NCBI GenBank assembly: GCA_014529385.2
Contig: CM043942.1
Location: 25,112,469 to 25,176,468, forward strand
Direction: 5' to 3'
DNA length: 64,000 nt
From: Adiantum capillus-veneris
Taxonomy: Eukaryota > Streptophyta > Polypodiopsida > Polypodiales > Pteridaceae
Positions 31,337 through 41,863 of the stretch are shown here, piece by piece. The number at the start of each line of letters is the position of its first letter. Within the stretch, counting starts at the first letter, position 1. The position numbers were made by a program, and so were the translations under genes. The notes below the pieces were generated by a model that was not told the DNA's origin, searched no databases, and saw only the letters and a list, made by a program, of their open reading frames with translations.

Positions 31337-31478
31337 GTGCGCATCTGTTACACGTGTTGAAGAGAGGGACTTGCTGTACACTGTGTGCGAGCCACAAATG
31401 GCTCCAAGCACACAACTAGATTAATCTAGCAAGCTTAAGAGAGCAAGGGTGTGTCACTCACCGTCCTACGCTCGCCTT
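31337..31478. repeat. Direct repeat pair, right copy
   Basis: Partner of 30357-30497; see there. Confidence 0.85.
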
Positions 31479-32149
31479 TGCGAAGGCTGCCTATGGTAGG
31501 TGAAGGTTGTGTAAAAGCTTTTACCTCTATGGATGCATTACATGAGGAGCTAGAAGCTTCATGGAACTCCATTTTTCCTGAACTAAGGTGAATAGATTGG
31601 TTTTGCCTTGGAAACCAAACTAGCTCCGGAATAGGTGTGTAGCATTCTATGATCTTTTCCCAGAGTCTTCCATCGTCTTTGGAATCACAAGGTTTGACTC
31701 ACATGGTTTTGTAGTAGATACGGAAGGACACGATTTACGTTTAGGTACCCAAATTCTATCATTTCCATCATAGTAGCCTTGGGATTCTAATGGTTGTTTG
31801 GGAACCAACATGATTTGGTTTTCACCTTCTTAACATGAGTGGATGCCTTCCTTCAAGGTTTTCTTTGTGTATTAACTTGAACCATATGGGGCTCCGATAA
31901 TGATACCTTGGGGACCCATTGATATGTAACCTTGGTCTGATCACGTGGAGCCTTTTATGTAGCATTGTCTATCGTATCCATGGAAGTTGAAGCTTTAGAG
32001 GCTTGTGCTATTGGCAAGGATGTTGTGACTTTTTGAATTGGAAATATTTTTTTGTTTTTGTGTTATGAAGAGGTGAGATTTATGGTGTTATTCCTTGAGC
32101 TGTAGGGCCATGAGTTGGTTTCTGCGTCATGATACTCCCAGTCTCCTAA

Positions 32150-32410
32150 TCAATACTACATTTGATTACAAACATCCATTTGCACCCTAGGTTTATATTA
32201 CCCTCCATAGTACCAACATGCATGACCAAAAAGATCTAAACCACGGTTCCATTGTCATAAATAGCAGGAGTGTGTAGGATTCCAAAAACAATGGTCTTCT
32301 TCTTATTGACATCCTTGACTTGGATGGTGCTTGTGGATAGGGGTGGTTTTCCTAGCTGACACCAAACTCCATAGGATAACAAATTATGTTGAGCTCCTGT
32401 ATCCTCTCCC
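32150..32410 (-). pseudogene. Second retropepsin-like domain of element F
   Basis: Minus strand reads EDTGAQHNLLSYGVWCQLGK, then STSTIQVKDVNKKKTIVFGI and, after a stop, FLVMHVGTMEG. The D-T-G-A active-site motif (codons 32403-32392) is intact and the following beta pattern fits an aspartic protease. The frame is closed by an in-frame stop near 32215. It is not the same as the protease motif at 33800, so the relic has two such domains, or two relics are fused. Confidence 0.6.
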
Positions 32411-32480
32411 ATAGAGGCTATTTAGTTCAATTGGATATCTTAGAGGTGGCTCGGATTCCAATGAATTATCATCTATGTCT

Positions 32481-32828
32481 TCAAAAATGCTTCCGTGATT
32501 CCCAGATTAGCCTCTCGTTGGCGTCTAAGACGTTGTTGTCTTTCTCGATCCTCAACTCTTGCTTGGATCTTTTAAGCTCTGCATGTTCTTTGGCTTCTTT
32601 CTTTTGATGTTGTGCTAACTCTTGGCTTTGTCGTCTTTGAGCAGTGCGATTTAGTTTTGGATTTTCTACAATCTCTAGTTGGGTGAGGTCAAGGGGTTGT
32701 GGACTACACCACATGAGATTTTGGAGGGGTTCACCCCAATTATCTACCAACTTCCGATGAGCATCACATGCCCTTATATAATTAAGCCATTTTGTGGTAG
32801 ATTTCTTTTCACTTATTCTAGCACGCAC
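32481..32828 (-). pseudogene. Charged helical segment of element F
   Basis: 115 codons with QRRQSQELAQHQKKEAKEHA and ELKRSKQELRIEKDNNVLDA, strongly coiled-coil in character, after WLNYIRACDAHRKLVDNWGE. Family unknown; lies between the acidic segment and the second protease-like domain. Confidence 0.4.
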
Positions 32829-32872
32829 ATTAGCTCGATATCGTCGCCTCTTATATCTCTTACTCTTCTTGT

Positions 32873-33361
32873 CTAATTTTTTATTAGGCTGATCTCTAGT
32901 GAAGAGTCACCAAATGAATCGATACTTGTGTCTTCTGCTCCCTTGGGTAGATTATCATCTAGGATACCACTGGGCCTTGAATGGTTTGTCCCCACATTTG
33001 CACTAAGATTTAACTCAGATTCTTTGTCCTCAGAGTCAATTTCAATTGATGATTCTGACCCCAAATTGTGTGGGTTGCAGTCTTGTGAGACGCTACTGGT
33101 TCCAATGCAAGTCAAACCTTCATCTTGTAGGTCATCAAAAGCTATATGCATTGCTTCTAGCATATTTAAGGGCACAAGTGGTGGCATTTTATCCCCCTCA
33201 GGTGCTACCCAGGTCATCCCCCTATTTCCCCTAGTGTCTATGGTTGCTGCTAAGTGGACCCAATCCACATTGTCCAACTCAGTCATCCCAGGTAGTACAT
33301 CCATATAAGGAGAATCTTCCCCAACATTAGTGTCCACTTTACATGTGTAACAATACTGCAA
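32873..33361 (-). pseudogene. Acidic segment of element F
   Basis: 162 codons rich in Asp, Glu and Ser (SESSIEIDSEDKESELNLSA), pI low, no recognised domain. It follows the first protease-like domain. Confidence 0.4.
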
Positions 33362-33469
33362 TGGGACCGAGTGAACTGTGGTGTCAAATCTATAATTAAT
33401 TATAAATTTGTTTCCTAGAGGATGTGCTCAACTAGTTACAAGGTCCACTCAAATGACAGAATCTTGGAA

Positions 33470-33890
33470 CTACAAGTAGACATGGTTTTTAGACCAGTCA
33501 TGCACTATTTTTGCTTCCCTCCTGAAAGGACGTCCGAAGATCATCTCAGATGCCATAGTGTGCTTGGAGAAATCCATAACAATGAAGGTATTTCTTATTT
33601 TATGTCCAAAGATCTTGATCTTGAGATCTTCTAGCATCCTAATAGGTTTCACAATATACCCATTGTCCATCTCTTACTACTATGGTTGTGGTCCCAAGGT
33701 GAGGTCTTCCAAAGTTCCCAGAAATTTTTTGTCACAATGCTAACCCCAACGTCACCATCAAGGATTCCCTTCACAGTTAATCCCTTGGTAGTGATTGGTG
33801 TGGTTGCATTGGATTCATTGCCCTCAAAGTTTTGTCCCAGCTTGTTAATAGGTATTTCTACAACACGGTTCTCGTCTAGGTTGGGTTGTG
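33470..33890 (-). pseudogene. First retropepsin-like domain of element F
   Basis: TKGLTVKGILDGDVGVSIVT (about 33800-33745) holds a D-G-D-V-G variant of the protease active site; after a frame change comes GYIVKPIRMLEDLKIKIFGH, KIRNTFIVMDF and SEMIFGRPFRREAKIVHDW, which matches the gypsy protease pattern P-I/V-G-x-L-E-D-V ... I-L-G-R-P-F. Several stops are present. Confidence 0.65.
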
Positions 33891-33912
33891 AATCTTAGTG
33901 TTCCTCCTCTAT

Positions 33913-34293
33913 TCACATCTCGCTAGCTCCATCCATCTGTGTAAATTGTGGTAGCTCGACCTTCAGTTCTCCATTGAGGAAATCTCGAAGAGCTAAGAAT
34001 AGCTCAGGGTCTCCATACAGTTTGGACATGATGGTGGTTCTGACTTCTGAAGCCATGAAATCCATCAATTTGGCAATATTTAATGACACCTTTTGGGCTT
34101 CAGTCCCTTGACGTGGGGAAGATGGGATCTCCATTTCTTCGATAGGGTCAGGTAGTCCCTTTGTAAACATTATTTCCAACAAGAAGTGAAAACACCCACT
34201 TTCCCATGACTTTAAGTCACTTTCTATTTGGATGACACTAGGTATGGCTAGGGGTCTATGGACTTTGTGAGGTTGTTGTTGCGTAGGGAACAA
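33913..34293 (-). pseudogene. Gag-like segment of element F
   Basis: 127 codons, with QIESDLKSWESGCFHFLLEI and AKLMDFMASEVRTTIMSKLY. Helical and located upstream of the protease; no capsid signature or zinc knuckle is certain. Short Lys/Arg/Asp-rich frames continue to about 34610. Confidence 0.35.
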
Positions 34294-34619
34294 TGTGTGT
34301 GTAATCTAGATCTGCCCAGGTGCTGGTCCTAGATCCCTTTGGGTATCTTCTACCAAAATCTTTAATTCTTGACTTGCTCGATCTCCTCTGTAGGGTTTGG
34401 GTAAGTTCATATCTTCTTTTTGGGTCCTGGCCATTGTGACTCATGACGATCTTCCTTGTTGGTTTCTTTTTTAGTGGTCGTTTTGGTCTCCATGGTTTCA
34501 CTTGAATCAGAATCCTCTTCAGCGTCGTTCATATATACTGGGTCATCACCAGTCCCTATGTTGGTCCTTGAACTAGGGTCTGACTTCGCGAAGAAACAAG
34601 GTTCAAGATTCACTATGCA

Positions 34620-36022
34620 TTACACATTAGCATTTCAAAACAAGATAAATTTAAAAAAGTAAAATAAAAATAATAAAGTAAAGGGACACATTGATAAACC
34701 AAAGCAAAAAATATTTTAATGATTTTATAAGAAAAGATAGATTTAATAAGTATGGACAATAATAAAATAATTTAATAAAATAAATATTTTTGAAGTCTTT
34801 AAATGAAAGGACTCTTTACAAATAACATTTTTTTTTCAATGAATGAATATTAAGATCATGGATCGAACTCTTACGAATGCACTCTAAAATCTTTTGTTCT
34901 CTATTTCAAAACCCTACTCTAAGAGCCAAGAACAAAGGGGAGTGCTGACTCTGCAGGCGTGAGGGTCGGGCGCCAGCCTTGACTGGTCTGCACCGAGGTG
35001 GGGGGCCTCATTGGCGGATGGTCCATGGGCTGCTCTCTCTTTTGCCTGTAGATGCTCACAAATGCTGCTCCATGTGCGGGCCCATTGGGTAGGGTGGTTG
35101 CGAGCCGGTGGACATGGGAGCTCTTGGATTTGAGCTTTTGATTGTCCTTACTACCCACCTGTGGCAATGGTGTCCTTGGAGATTAGGCTTTATTTTTGCA
35201 GAGAAGGCTTGGCAGTGGCCGTGTTCCAACTCGGGACAACTCGGGACAAACTTTCTCGCCTGGGTGTGTTGTTCATGATTGACTCAGTGTCCCTCTTATG
35301 AGCACCTTGGGTGTGATAGACATCAGGTGTTGGTCCTTTAGAAGGGGTTCCCCCCCTCAATCATGTTGGTGTTTTCAGCTGGTGGTTCTTTTTGGCACAG
35401 ACTCGGCTTGTGTCTTGGTGCTCAGGTGGCATGGTTCAAATGTTCTCCTGCTGATCAAGTGGTGCGGAGGTGCTGGATCTCCTTTGCATGTTGGCATCGG
35501 CTCTTGGTTGGTGCTGTGGATTTATGCTACATCTACTCAGGTGGTTTTTTTGCTTTTGTGAAGGGTTGCATCTAATGGGGGTGTTCAGCTTGAGCATACA
35601 AATTTTGAGATGAGTCTATCAGAGCAGGGAGAGAACTGGTGGAAATGGTTTTCTTCTTGGTGGCACCCTAAGAGGTCTCCAGGTTGATGGGGACTTACGT
35701 ACCCTGCCCTATCAAACGTATGAATCGGATGGTTCTTGTCATAAAATCTAATATCTAACTAACCCAAATGATTTTCTCATATTGAATTGATCATTTAATG
35801 TGGGAAAATAAATCGGAACAAAAGCTAAAATATAGACATATGCTTTTAGGTCTATCTCAGCATGGGACCAAAGGAAGGCAACGGATCCAAAAGGGAGATG
35901 GTCTATCAAAGAGCAATGACCAGATAATGTAGCTTAAAAGACCTTAGGGTTAGCTTCATTAAAGATCACAAAGAACTCTTTTGTATATTACTAAATTTGA
36001 TAACACGTTTACTTTTCTCAAT
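34620..36022. other. Sequence without recognised genes
   Basis: AT-rich to about 34900, then GC-richer with GTGCTGG/TGTTGG-type wording to 35660. Open frames 35167-34919 (minus) and 35298-35561 (plus) have no domain I recognise. Ends at the left border of element E. Confidence 0.4.
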
Positions 36023-36027
36023 GTTCT

Positions 36028-36150
36028 TGTAAGGACATGGGTCCTACGGCCAAGGCCATCGGCACGGTCGGACATTGTTTACGCTAGGGGGAGGCTATAA
36101 GATAGTACGGTTGGGTGGAGACTAGCATATGCATTACCACCACCCTTTCA
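36028..36150 (+). repeat. 5' LTR of element E
   Basis: Begins TGTAAGGACATG and ends CACCCTTTCA; aligns along its whole length to 41746-41858 with a ~9-base longer middle. Contains the TATA-like GGCTATAAGATAG (about 36088-36100). Confidence 0.85.
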
Positions 36151-36454
36151 CTAGTGTCCGAGCTATTTTTTGGGAAAGAGAAAAAGCGGACTGATGCATG
36201 CATGCGACGTGCTGCTTCTCTCCCGCGTTCCACAGACAACAACATCTCCGCTGTGCAACAAAAAGAAGGCAGACATAGTTTCTTGTGCACAATGCGTGAA
36301 GACAAACATTGATAGTCGACCGTGGTGGCCCCATCTATGCCCTCCACTGCATACGACCAAGGTGGGCGGCTAAGGCAAACTCGATCGGCAACTCTACGAC
36401 ACCGAGGCTCCGAAGGCTTCCGTTGGCTGTGCGCGTAGGAATGCACACTTAACC

Positions 36455-36535
36455 CTTGCATGAAGGAGGGTTGAACCCACCCCATGAGGGTAAGAGGCCA
36501 ACACTTTACCATCAAGCTATTGACTCTTGTTGTGT
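36455..36535 (-). repeat. tRNA-derived SINE-like head in the leader of element E
   Basis: On the minus strand TAGCTTGATGGTAAAG (36519-36504) fits box A, and GGTTCAACCC (36477-36468) box B, 27 bases apart, as in tRNA-derived SINEs. It does not fold as a full tRNA. It lies in the 750-bp leader between LTR and gag of element E and may be an insertion there. Confidence 0.5.
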
Positions 36536-36897
36536 ATAACAAGGAAAGATAGCGTACCTCTGTTGAAAGGAAAGCTAGAAGGAAAGGGAAAGCTTCAAAC
36601 TTCAAGGAAGTAGTTTCACCCTTCTTTTTCACTTCTTGGAGGAAGGCAAGTTTTCCTCCAAAAATTCTTTTTTCCTCAAGGAGGTACCTTCAAAGTGAAC
36701 AAAAGCCTTCACAAAAACGACGAGGTTTTGTGAAGAATCAACAAAGGTGGTCTTACGATGAACGATACGTGAAGCGCTACAATGTCCACAAGGTGAGGTT
36801 CACATATGCGACGTAAATAGTGGAACACACAAACACAAAAACTTCAAATTCACAAGGTACAAGTTGACGTTTTTTTTTTCTCTCTTTACATTAGTGT

Positions 36898-38030
36898 GTG
36901 TTTACCATGGCTAGTGAGGATATCCCACCTGCACACACTTTTGATTTTGAGCACGTAGATCAAAATCAGGGCACCACTGGTGTTGTTGACACTAATATGC
37001 ATGACGATGATGATCTAGGAGATCATGGCCTTGTAGATATGACTGTTTTCAAGACTTTGGAAAATTTCCAGAGCGTACTTGAACGCAACCTGTTTGCACT
37101 CAATGCAAATGTTACCAATCTTACGGAGTTACTTGTGAAATTCATGAATTCACAGATTGCTCAAGGAGCCACAAGTGGCACGGCTCAAGGGAACCAAGAT
37201 CGCATGACTCAAGGAGTTCAAGAGACAAGTGCTTTAGAAGATGCAGTAGGTAGCAATATATTACTTAAGAATATCACCATTCATAAGTTTTCACGGGGAA
37301 GAGCGTGATCGCAATAAGGATGCAGTCAATACGTTCTCACACAAATGGAGTGATATTCATAGATTGAGACACATCCCGGATATAAAGACGCTTGTGGAAA
37401 CAAGTCTATCTCTTAAAGGCAAGGCCTATAAGTGGTGGATGACATTTCCAATGGATGCTCGTCCTCCGTCTTGGGGCTGCGTTTCAAGCTTCTTTCTCCA
37501 AAGAGTTTTTGGACTCCAATGAAGAAGATAAGAATTGGTTAGCATGGGATGCATGCCGCATGTCTGGCCTCTCTCTCACATAGTACCTTTTGAAGTATCG
37601 GAAAATCATATTAAAACTAGAAGGTCTAGATGAATTCCAAAAGATACGGGGTTTTAATAGGGGTTTTGACATGAAGACTATTGTCTTCATGTCAAAACCC
37701 AACATCCAAAAACTTTGGAAGAAGCCGTCAGTCATGACCAAAGATATGGTGATGACCAAGAGAGGAAAGAAAATGTTTCCTACTCTAAGAATAGTTTTTC
37801 TAAGAGCATCGTGGCTAAGAGCCAATGGCGAGGTAGATCTCCCACACGTTCCAAGAGGAATAAGAAACAATCTACCTCTCCATGCCCACAAGAGGCTAAG
37901 GAGCCTAAGCAATCACAAGATACTCTACGTGGGTCTCTCAACACTGCTGATTTTGAGTGTGCAAAGAAACACAGTTTGTGTTTTAAATGTATTTCGGACC
38001 AACATAACAAGAACTATCCTCTTTGAAAGG
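36898..38030 (+). pseudogene. gag of element E, broken
   Basis: The N-terminal part (36898-37308) is acidic then helical (FKTLENFQSVLERNLFALNA). Core gag wording follows in another frame: SLSLKGKAYKWWMTFPMDA (37400-37460). The last part (37715-38026) is basic and ends in a zinc-knuckle relic, CFKCISDQHNKNY, in which the final Cys is Tyr and the conserved Gly is missing. Between them (about 37655-37700) an 18-bp hairpin insertion disrupts the product. Start at 36898 is chosen because MFTMASEDIPPAH follows a leader with stops. Confidence 0.75.
37661..37700. repeat. Perfect 18-bp inverted repeat with 4-base loop
   Basis: GGGTTTTGACATGAAGAC (37661-37678), loop TATT (37679-37682), GTCTTCATGTCAAAACCC (37683-37700). 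All 18 pairs match. Because of the symmetry both strands encode the same peptide, FDMKTIVFMSKP. It lies in an otherwise decayed gag, so it is likely a recent templated insertion. Confidence 0.97.
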
Positions 38031-38493
38031 CAAAGAAAAGGCCATGCACATGGTGCAACGCTTCACATTAGATTCATCTCGTAAATATTGTAATGTAGAG
38101 GTTTTTTATATGGAAGAAAAGCACAAGTATTGTGTGCTTGCTTCAATGTGGCAACCCACCTTTGGACCCCATGATTTGATTTGCATGCATGCCAGTATTA
38201 ACGGACAACGTGTTCGTATTTTAGTGGATGATGGTGCAACTCATAACTTCTTGAACTATAAGCTAATCAAGAAATTGAAGCTTACACAGACTCCCTGCTC
38301 CCACAAGTATGTGGTGGAGCAGATGTCTGGGAATGATAAAGAAGTATGGGATACGGTAGTTCAAGGGGTTGAGCTTATTGTTCAAGATCATATGATGACC
38401 CTTGACTTCCAAGTTATAAACATGGACCATGCTGATGTAGTTCTAGAACGGGAGTGGCTGCATGGTTTAGGAAACACATTGCACTCTAGTTAA
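38031..38493 (+). pseudogene. Protease of element E
   Basis: CMHASINGQRVRILVDDGAT HNFLNYKLIKKLKL is the gypsy aspartic protease start with the active site D-D-G-A (normally D-S/T-G-A). It continues with VVQGVELIVQDHMMTLDFQV and ADVVLEREWLHGLG, where G-x-x-W-L replaces the usual L-G-x-x-W-L. A stop follows at 38491. The domain is otherwise complete, which is unusual for this element. Confidence 0.85.
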
Positions 38494-38992
38494 CACAACT
38501 TCTTATCCTTCATGGCCAATGGTATACATGTGCTTTTGCTTGGTGAGAAAAATATATTATCTGCACCTCTTATATGTACAACTGAGCTTTCTATTTTGTA
38601 GAAAGCAGATTCAATAGATGAAGTTTTTTTGTGTTACTGCTTGTCTCCAAGTTTTGTGAATTGTCAAGAGCAAAGTGATGTGAATTTAGTAATGGTATGC
38701 AAAGTGCAATGAATTCTAATGATAAGCAAAGTGTTAACAAATCTAACGAGCAAAGTGCTCTTAATTTTTATTCTATAGAGCAACGTGCAACTGTTGTAAA
38801 ACAAACATTACAGGAAATACAAGATTCTCTATCCTAGCATAACTCTAGTTTATTTTCTCCTTTTGCGCAAAAAAAGCTGACTCACTTACTCACGGAGTAT
38901 AGTGATGTATTCTGAAGTGATTTACCGTCGGGTTTACGCCCTACACGTGATGTGCAACATGGCATATATGTCTTGCCACAGACACTAAACCG
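38494..38992 (+). pseudogene. Protease-RT linker of element E
   Basis: Broken pieces such as HLLTEYSDVF and [17 protein letters not shown] (38885-38970) are the standard lead-in to gypsy RT. SK/Q-S-V-N-type repeats (CAAAGTG) occur at 38670-38770. Confidence 0.6.
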
Positions 38993-39694
38993 GTGAGTAA
39001 ACCACCTTATTGTATGAGTGCTAAAGAAGCCAAGGAGATTGAGAGTGAGTTGGCTGACTACCTCGCCCGTGGTTTCATTAGACCTAGCACTTCACCTTGG
39101 GCATCGCCAATTTTGTTGGTAAAAAAGAAAGATGGTACTATGCGCATGTGTGTAGATTATCGCAGATTAAATGCCATAACCATCAAGAACAAGTATCCTT
39201 TGCCAAGAGTGGATGAATTGTTTGATCAACTCCATGGGGCAAGATACTATACAAAGATAGATCTTCGTTCAGGATACCACCAGGTGCATATCCTTTTGTA
39301 AGATATCTCCAAAACTGCCTTTAAAACACGGTTCGAGCATTTTGAATTTTTGGTTATGACTTTTGGTCTAGCCAATGCTCCAGCTACATGTATGACACTC
39401 ATGAATTGTGTCTTACATCCCTATCTTGGAAAATTTGTTGTGGTTTTCCTTGATGACATTCTCATTTACAGTAAGACTGAACATGAACACATAGAATACT
39501 TACGATTAGTGTTTGAACAGATACAAGCTCATGTGTTGTATGCTAAGCAAAGCAAGTGCGATTTCTTTAAAATAAAGATACAATACCTCGGTCATGTGAT
39601 TCTTACTCTGGCATCAAAATGGACACTGACAAGGTCGCTCCCATTCTTTGATGGCCATATCCCAACACGGTTGAGGAACTTCAAATATTTTTAG
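38993..39694 (+). pseudogene. Reverse transcriptase of element E, catalytic FLDD kept
   Basis: [55 protein letters not shown]-type wording, [18 protein letters not shown], then a stop at 39299 and continuation FEFLVMTFGLANAPAT, FVVVFLDDILIYSKTEHEH and KQSKCDFFKIKIQYLGHVIL. Motif C is FLDD with both Asp. One stop and one frame change break it. Confidence 0.9.
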
Positions 39695-40135
39695 GCATGG
39701 CTGGATTCCATAGACAATATATCCGTGATTATGCCAAAATTGATGTTCCTATGACAGATCAACTTAAAGCAAAAGGTAAGAACTTTTCTTGAGAAGAAGC
39801 CCAAAAGCGTAGTTTCGAACAGCTCAAGGTAGCTATAGCCACTGCTCGCATCCTAGCAATCCTTGACCCACTTAAGCTGTTTGTGGTAGAGATTGATGCT
39901 AGTGATAAAGCAATTGGTGTGGTACTTCTCTAAGAGGGAAGACCTATAGCCTTTGAAAGTAAAAAGTTAGATAGAGTTCAACAGAATTATTTTGTCTATG
40001 AGAGAGAGCTCTACGCCATAATTCACGCTTTACAAAAGTGGCAACACTATTTATATGGTGCCTAGTTTGAAGTAGTTTTTATTATGGTTGTAAGCTACGA
40101 TGTCGCAAGGGGCAATATAATGTAGTAGCGGATGC
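39695..40135 (+). pseudogene. RNase H region of element E, broken
   Basis: GMAGFHRQYIRDYAKIDVPM (39692-39750), LFVVEIDASDKAIGVVLL (39878-39930) and QQNYFVYERELYAIIHALQK (39978-40036) show thumb and RNase H motifs; stops lie between them. The last motif of the domain (GQYNVVADALSQM) is at 40110-40150. Confidence 0.8.
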
Positions 40136-40145
40136 ACTAAGTCAG

Positions 40146-41130
40146 ATGCCTCAGATTAATTCACTTGCTTTCACGGAAATAAAGAGTGGATTTTTGAAAT
40201 CATTATGTGGCAAGTGTACACAAGATCAATCATATGCTAAAGTGTGGAGTGAAATTTTAAAAAGGGATCCCGCACACTCTCTCTACAGCCATATCAACAT
40301 GTCTCTGCATGCGCAAATAAAAACTCCAACACACAGAGCTCCACCACTACTCAGGAAGAGCTTAAGCGATGGAAGAATTTTTCCATTGATGATGGCTACT
40401 TACTCCACAAGGGTAGAGTATGTGTGCCAAAGGACTTAGACACTAGGCGCCAAATCTTATTTGAGTGTCACGATAGTCCAAGTGCTAGTCATCTAGGTAT
40501 TCGTAAGACGTATGCCTTAGTTCGACGGCAATTTTATTGGTTGTGCTTACATCATGATGTTCAAGATTATGTACTAAATTGCCAATAGTGCCAAGCTAAT
40601 AAGGCAAAGCGCCTCAAGGTAGGTGGCCTTTTACATCCTTTAGACATTCCACAAGGTAAGTGGGAGAGTAACTCTATGGATTTTGTAGTAGGACTACCTA
40701 CTACAAATCATGGCCATGATTCCATATAGGTAATTGTAGACCGTCTCACAAAGATGGTTCAATTCATTCCCACTAAGACTACGATTAAGATACCAAAATT
40801 AGCACGGCTATTTGTAGAGCATATATACAGACTCTACAGTCTTCCAGCTAGTATCATTAGTGACAGAGATCAAAAGTTCGATAATCACTTCTGGAGAGAT
40901 GTGTTTCAAAAGTTGGAAACTAAACTTAATCTAAGTAAGGTTGATCATCCAAAAACAAATGGTCAAACCAAAAGAGTTAATCAAGTGCTAGAGGATATGC
41001 TACGAGCGTACGTTAGCAAGAAGCAAACCAATTGGGAAGACTACTTACCTATATTGGAATTTTCTTATAATAGTTCAAATCATGTGACTAGAGGGTTTAG
41101 TCCATTTATGCTTTTATATGGATTGTAACC
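40146..41130 (+). pseudogene. Integrase of element E, catalytic Glu changed to Lys
   Basis: Zinc region ECHDSPSASHLGIRKTYALV (40465-40525) and, after a stop, CQANKAKRLKVGGLLH. The core reads SMDFVVGLPT, SIISDRDQKFDNHFWRDVF and HPKTNGQTKRVNQVLEDMLR. The third catalytic position, Glu in GQTE, is Lys here (AAA near 40967), so strand transfer would fail even if the frame were repaired. Confidence 0.88.
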
Positions 41131-41259
41131 TAGATCACCCGTTTTGGTGGGGTTGGCTAAGGAGAAGATACAACAAGCGAAGGATTTTTTCCAAGACAAT
41201 TTTAACATGCTTCAAGGTACTCGACAGAATGTTAAGAAAGCTCAAGATTGATATAGGAA

Positions 41260-41758
41260 GTACGCAAATGAGCATCGTCGTCTTGCTACTTTTGAAGAAG
41301 GAGACAAGGTTTTCCTCAAAGTTCCGGAGCATTCAAAAAGTCTGAAGACGGGAAAATTTGCTAAATTTTGACCACGCTATTGTGGACCGTTTACCATTCT
41401 TAAACGTATAGGTCAAGTAGCCTATAAGTTAGCTCTTCCAGAGCATTCACGAGTTCATCCTATTTTCCATGTTAGCCGTTTACAAAAACAGCTAGGACAG
41501 AATGATAATGTCATTGACATAGGTGTGTTAGTTGACCTTATCAAACCTCCAAGCATCCCTCATGAGCCCAACAAGATTTTGGATTGTCATGAGCTTCGCA
41601 CCAGACATCATGTCAGACGACAGGTGCTGATAAATTGGCTAGATAGACCCGAAGAAGGTTCTACATGGGAGAATGTCTCCGCACTTAAGAAATATTTTCC
41701 TACGAACGTTTTCAAGGACGAACATGATTCTTCAAGGGGGGGTAACGTAAGGACATGA
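41260..41758 (+). pseudogene. Integrase C-terminus and chromodomain-like tail of element E
   Basis: YRKYANEHRRLATFEEGDKV and PRYCGPFTILKRIGQVAYKL lead to HPIFHVSRLQKQLG and then VLINWLDRPEEGSTWENVSA, the chromodomain core, ending FPTNVFKDEHDSS. A polypurine tract (AAGGGGGGG, 41735-41742) follows. Same architecture as element D. Confidence 0.82.
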
Positions 41759-41858
41759 GTCCTACGGGCAAGGCCACGGGCAGTGTGTACACTAGGGGGA
41801 GGCTATAAGATAGCACAGTTGGGTGGAGACTAGCACACGCATTACCACCGCCCTTTCA
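41746..41858 (+). repeat. 3' LTR of element E
   Basis: Begins CGTAAGGACATG (first T mutated) and ends CGCCCTTTCA. Shorter than the 5' copy by a gap after GGGCA. ATTCT follows as the right target duplication. Confidence 0.85.
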
Positions 41859-41863
41859 ATTCT

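Larger units (their letters stand above)
30892..34510 (-). mobile_element. Decayed gag-protease-type retroelement relic (element F)
   Basis: Minus-strand coding pieces in order from the right: gag-like segment (34293-33913), first retropepsin-like domain (33890-33470), acidic segment (33361-32873), charged helical segment (32828-32481), second retropepsin-like domain (about 32410-32150), then stop-rich sequence to a polypurine-like tract at 30892. No RT, RNase H or integrase motif was found on either strand in this interval. No LTR pair is clear. The layout resembles element C in lacking pol. Confidence 0.55.
36028..41858 (+). mobile_element. Element E: full-length but dead chromovirus with very short LTRs
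   Basis: Short LTRs (36028-36150 and 41746-41858) flank gag, protease, RT, RNase H, integrase and chromodomain in plus orientation. Flanks are GTTCT (36023-36027) and ATTCT (41859-41863), a 5-bp target duplication with one transition. About 15-20 differences in ~115 bp plus small gaps separate the LTRs, so the insertion is old. Lost functions include a protease D-D-G site, a zinc knuckle with the last Cys changed to Tyr, the integrase catalytic Glu changed to Lys, and many stops. The RT FLDD motif is still present. The leader carries a SINE-like insertion and gag a perfect hairpin insertion. Confidence 0.88.

Noticed and set aside
36455-36535. A genuine tRNA gene
   Set aside because: Boxes A and B are present but no acceptor-stem pairing or cloverleaf can be drawn; SINE head is the better reading.
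37484-37912. 142-codon minus-strand frame inside gag of element E
   Set aside because: It is the antisense shadow of the gag; the palindrome merely gives both strands the same short peptide.
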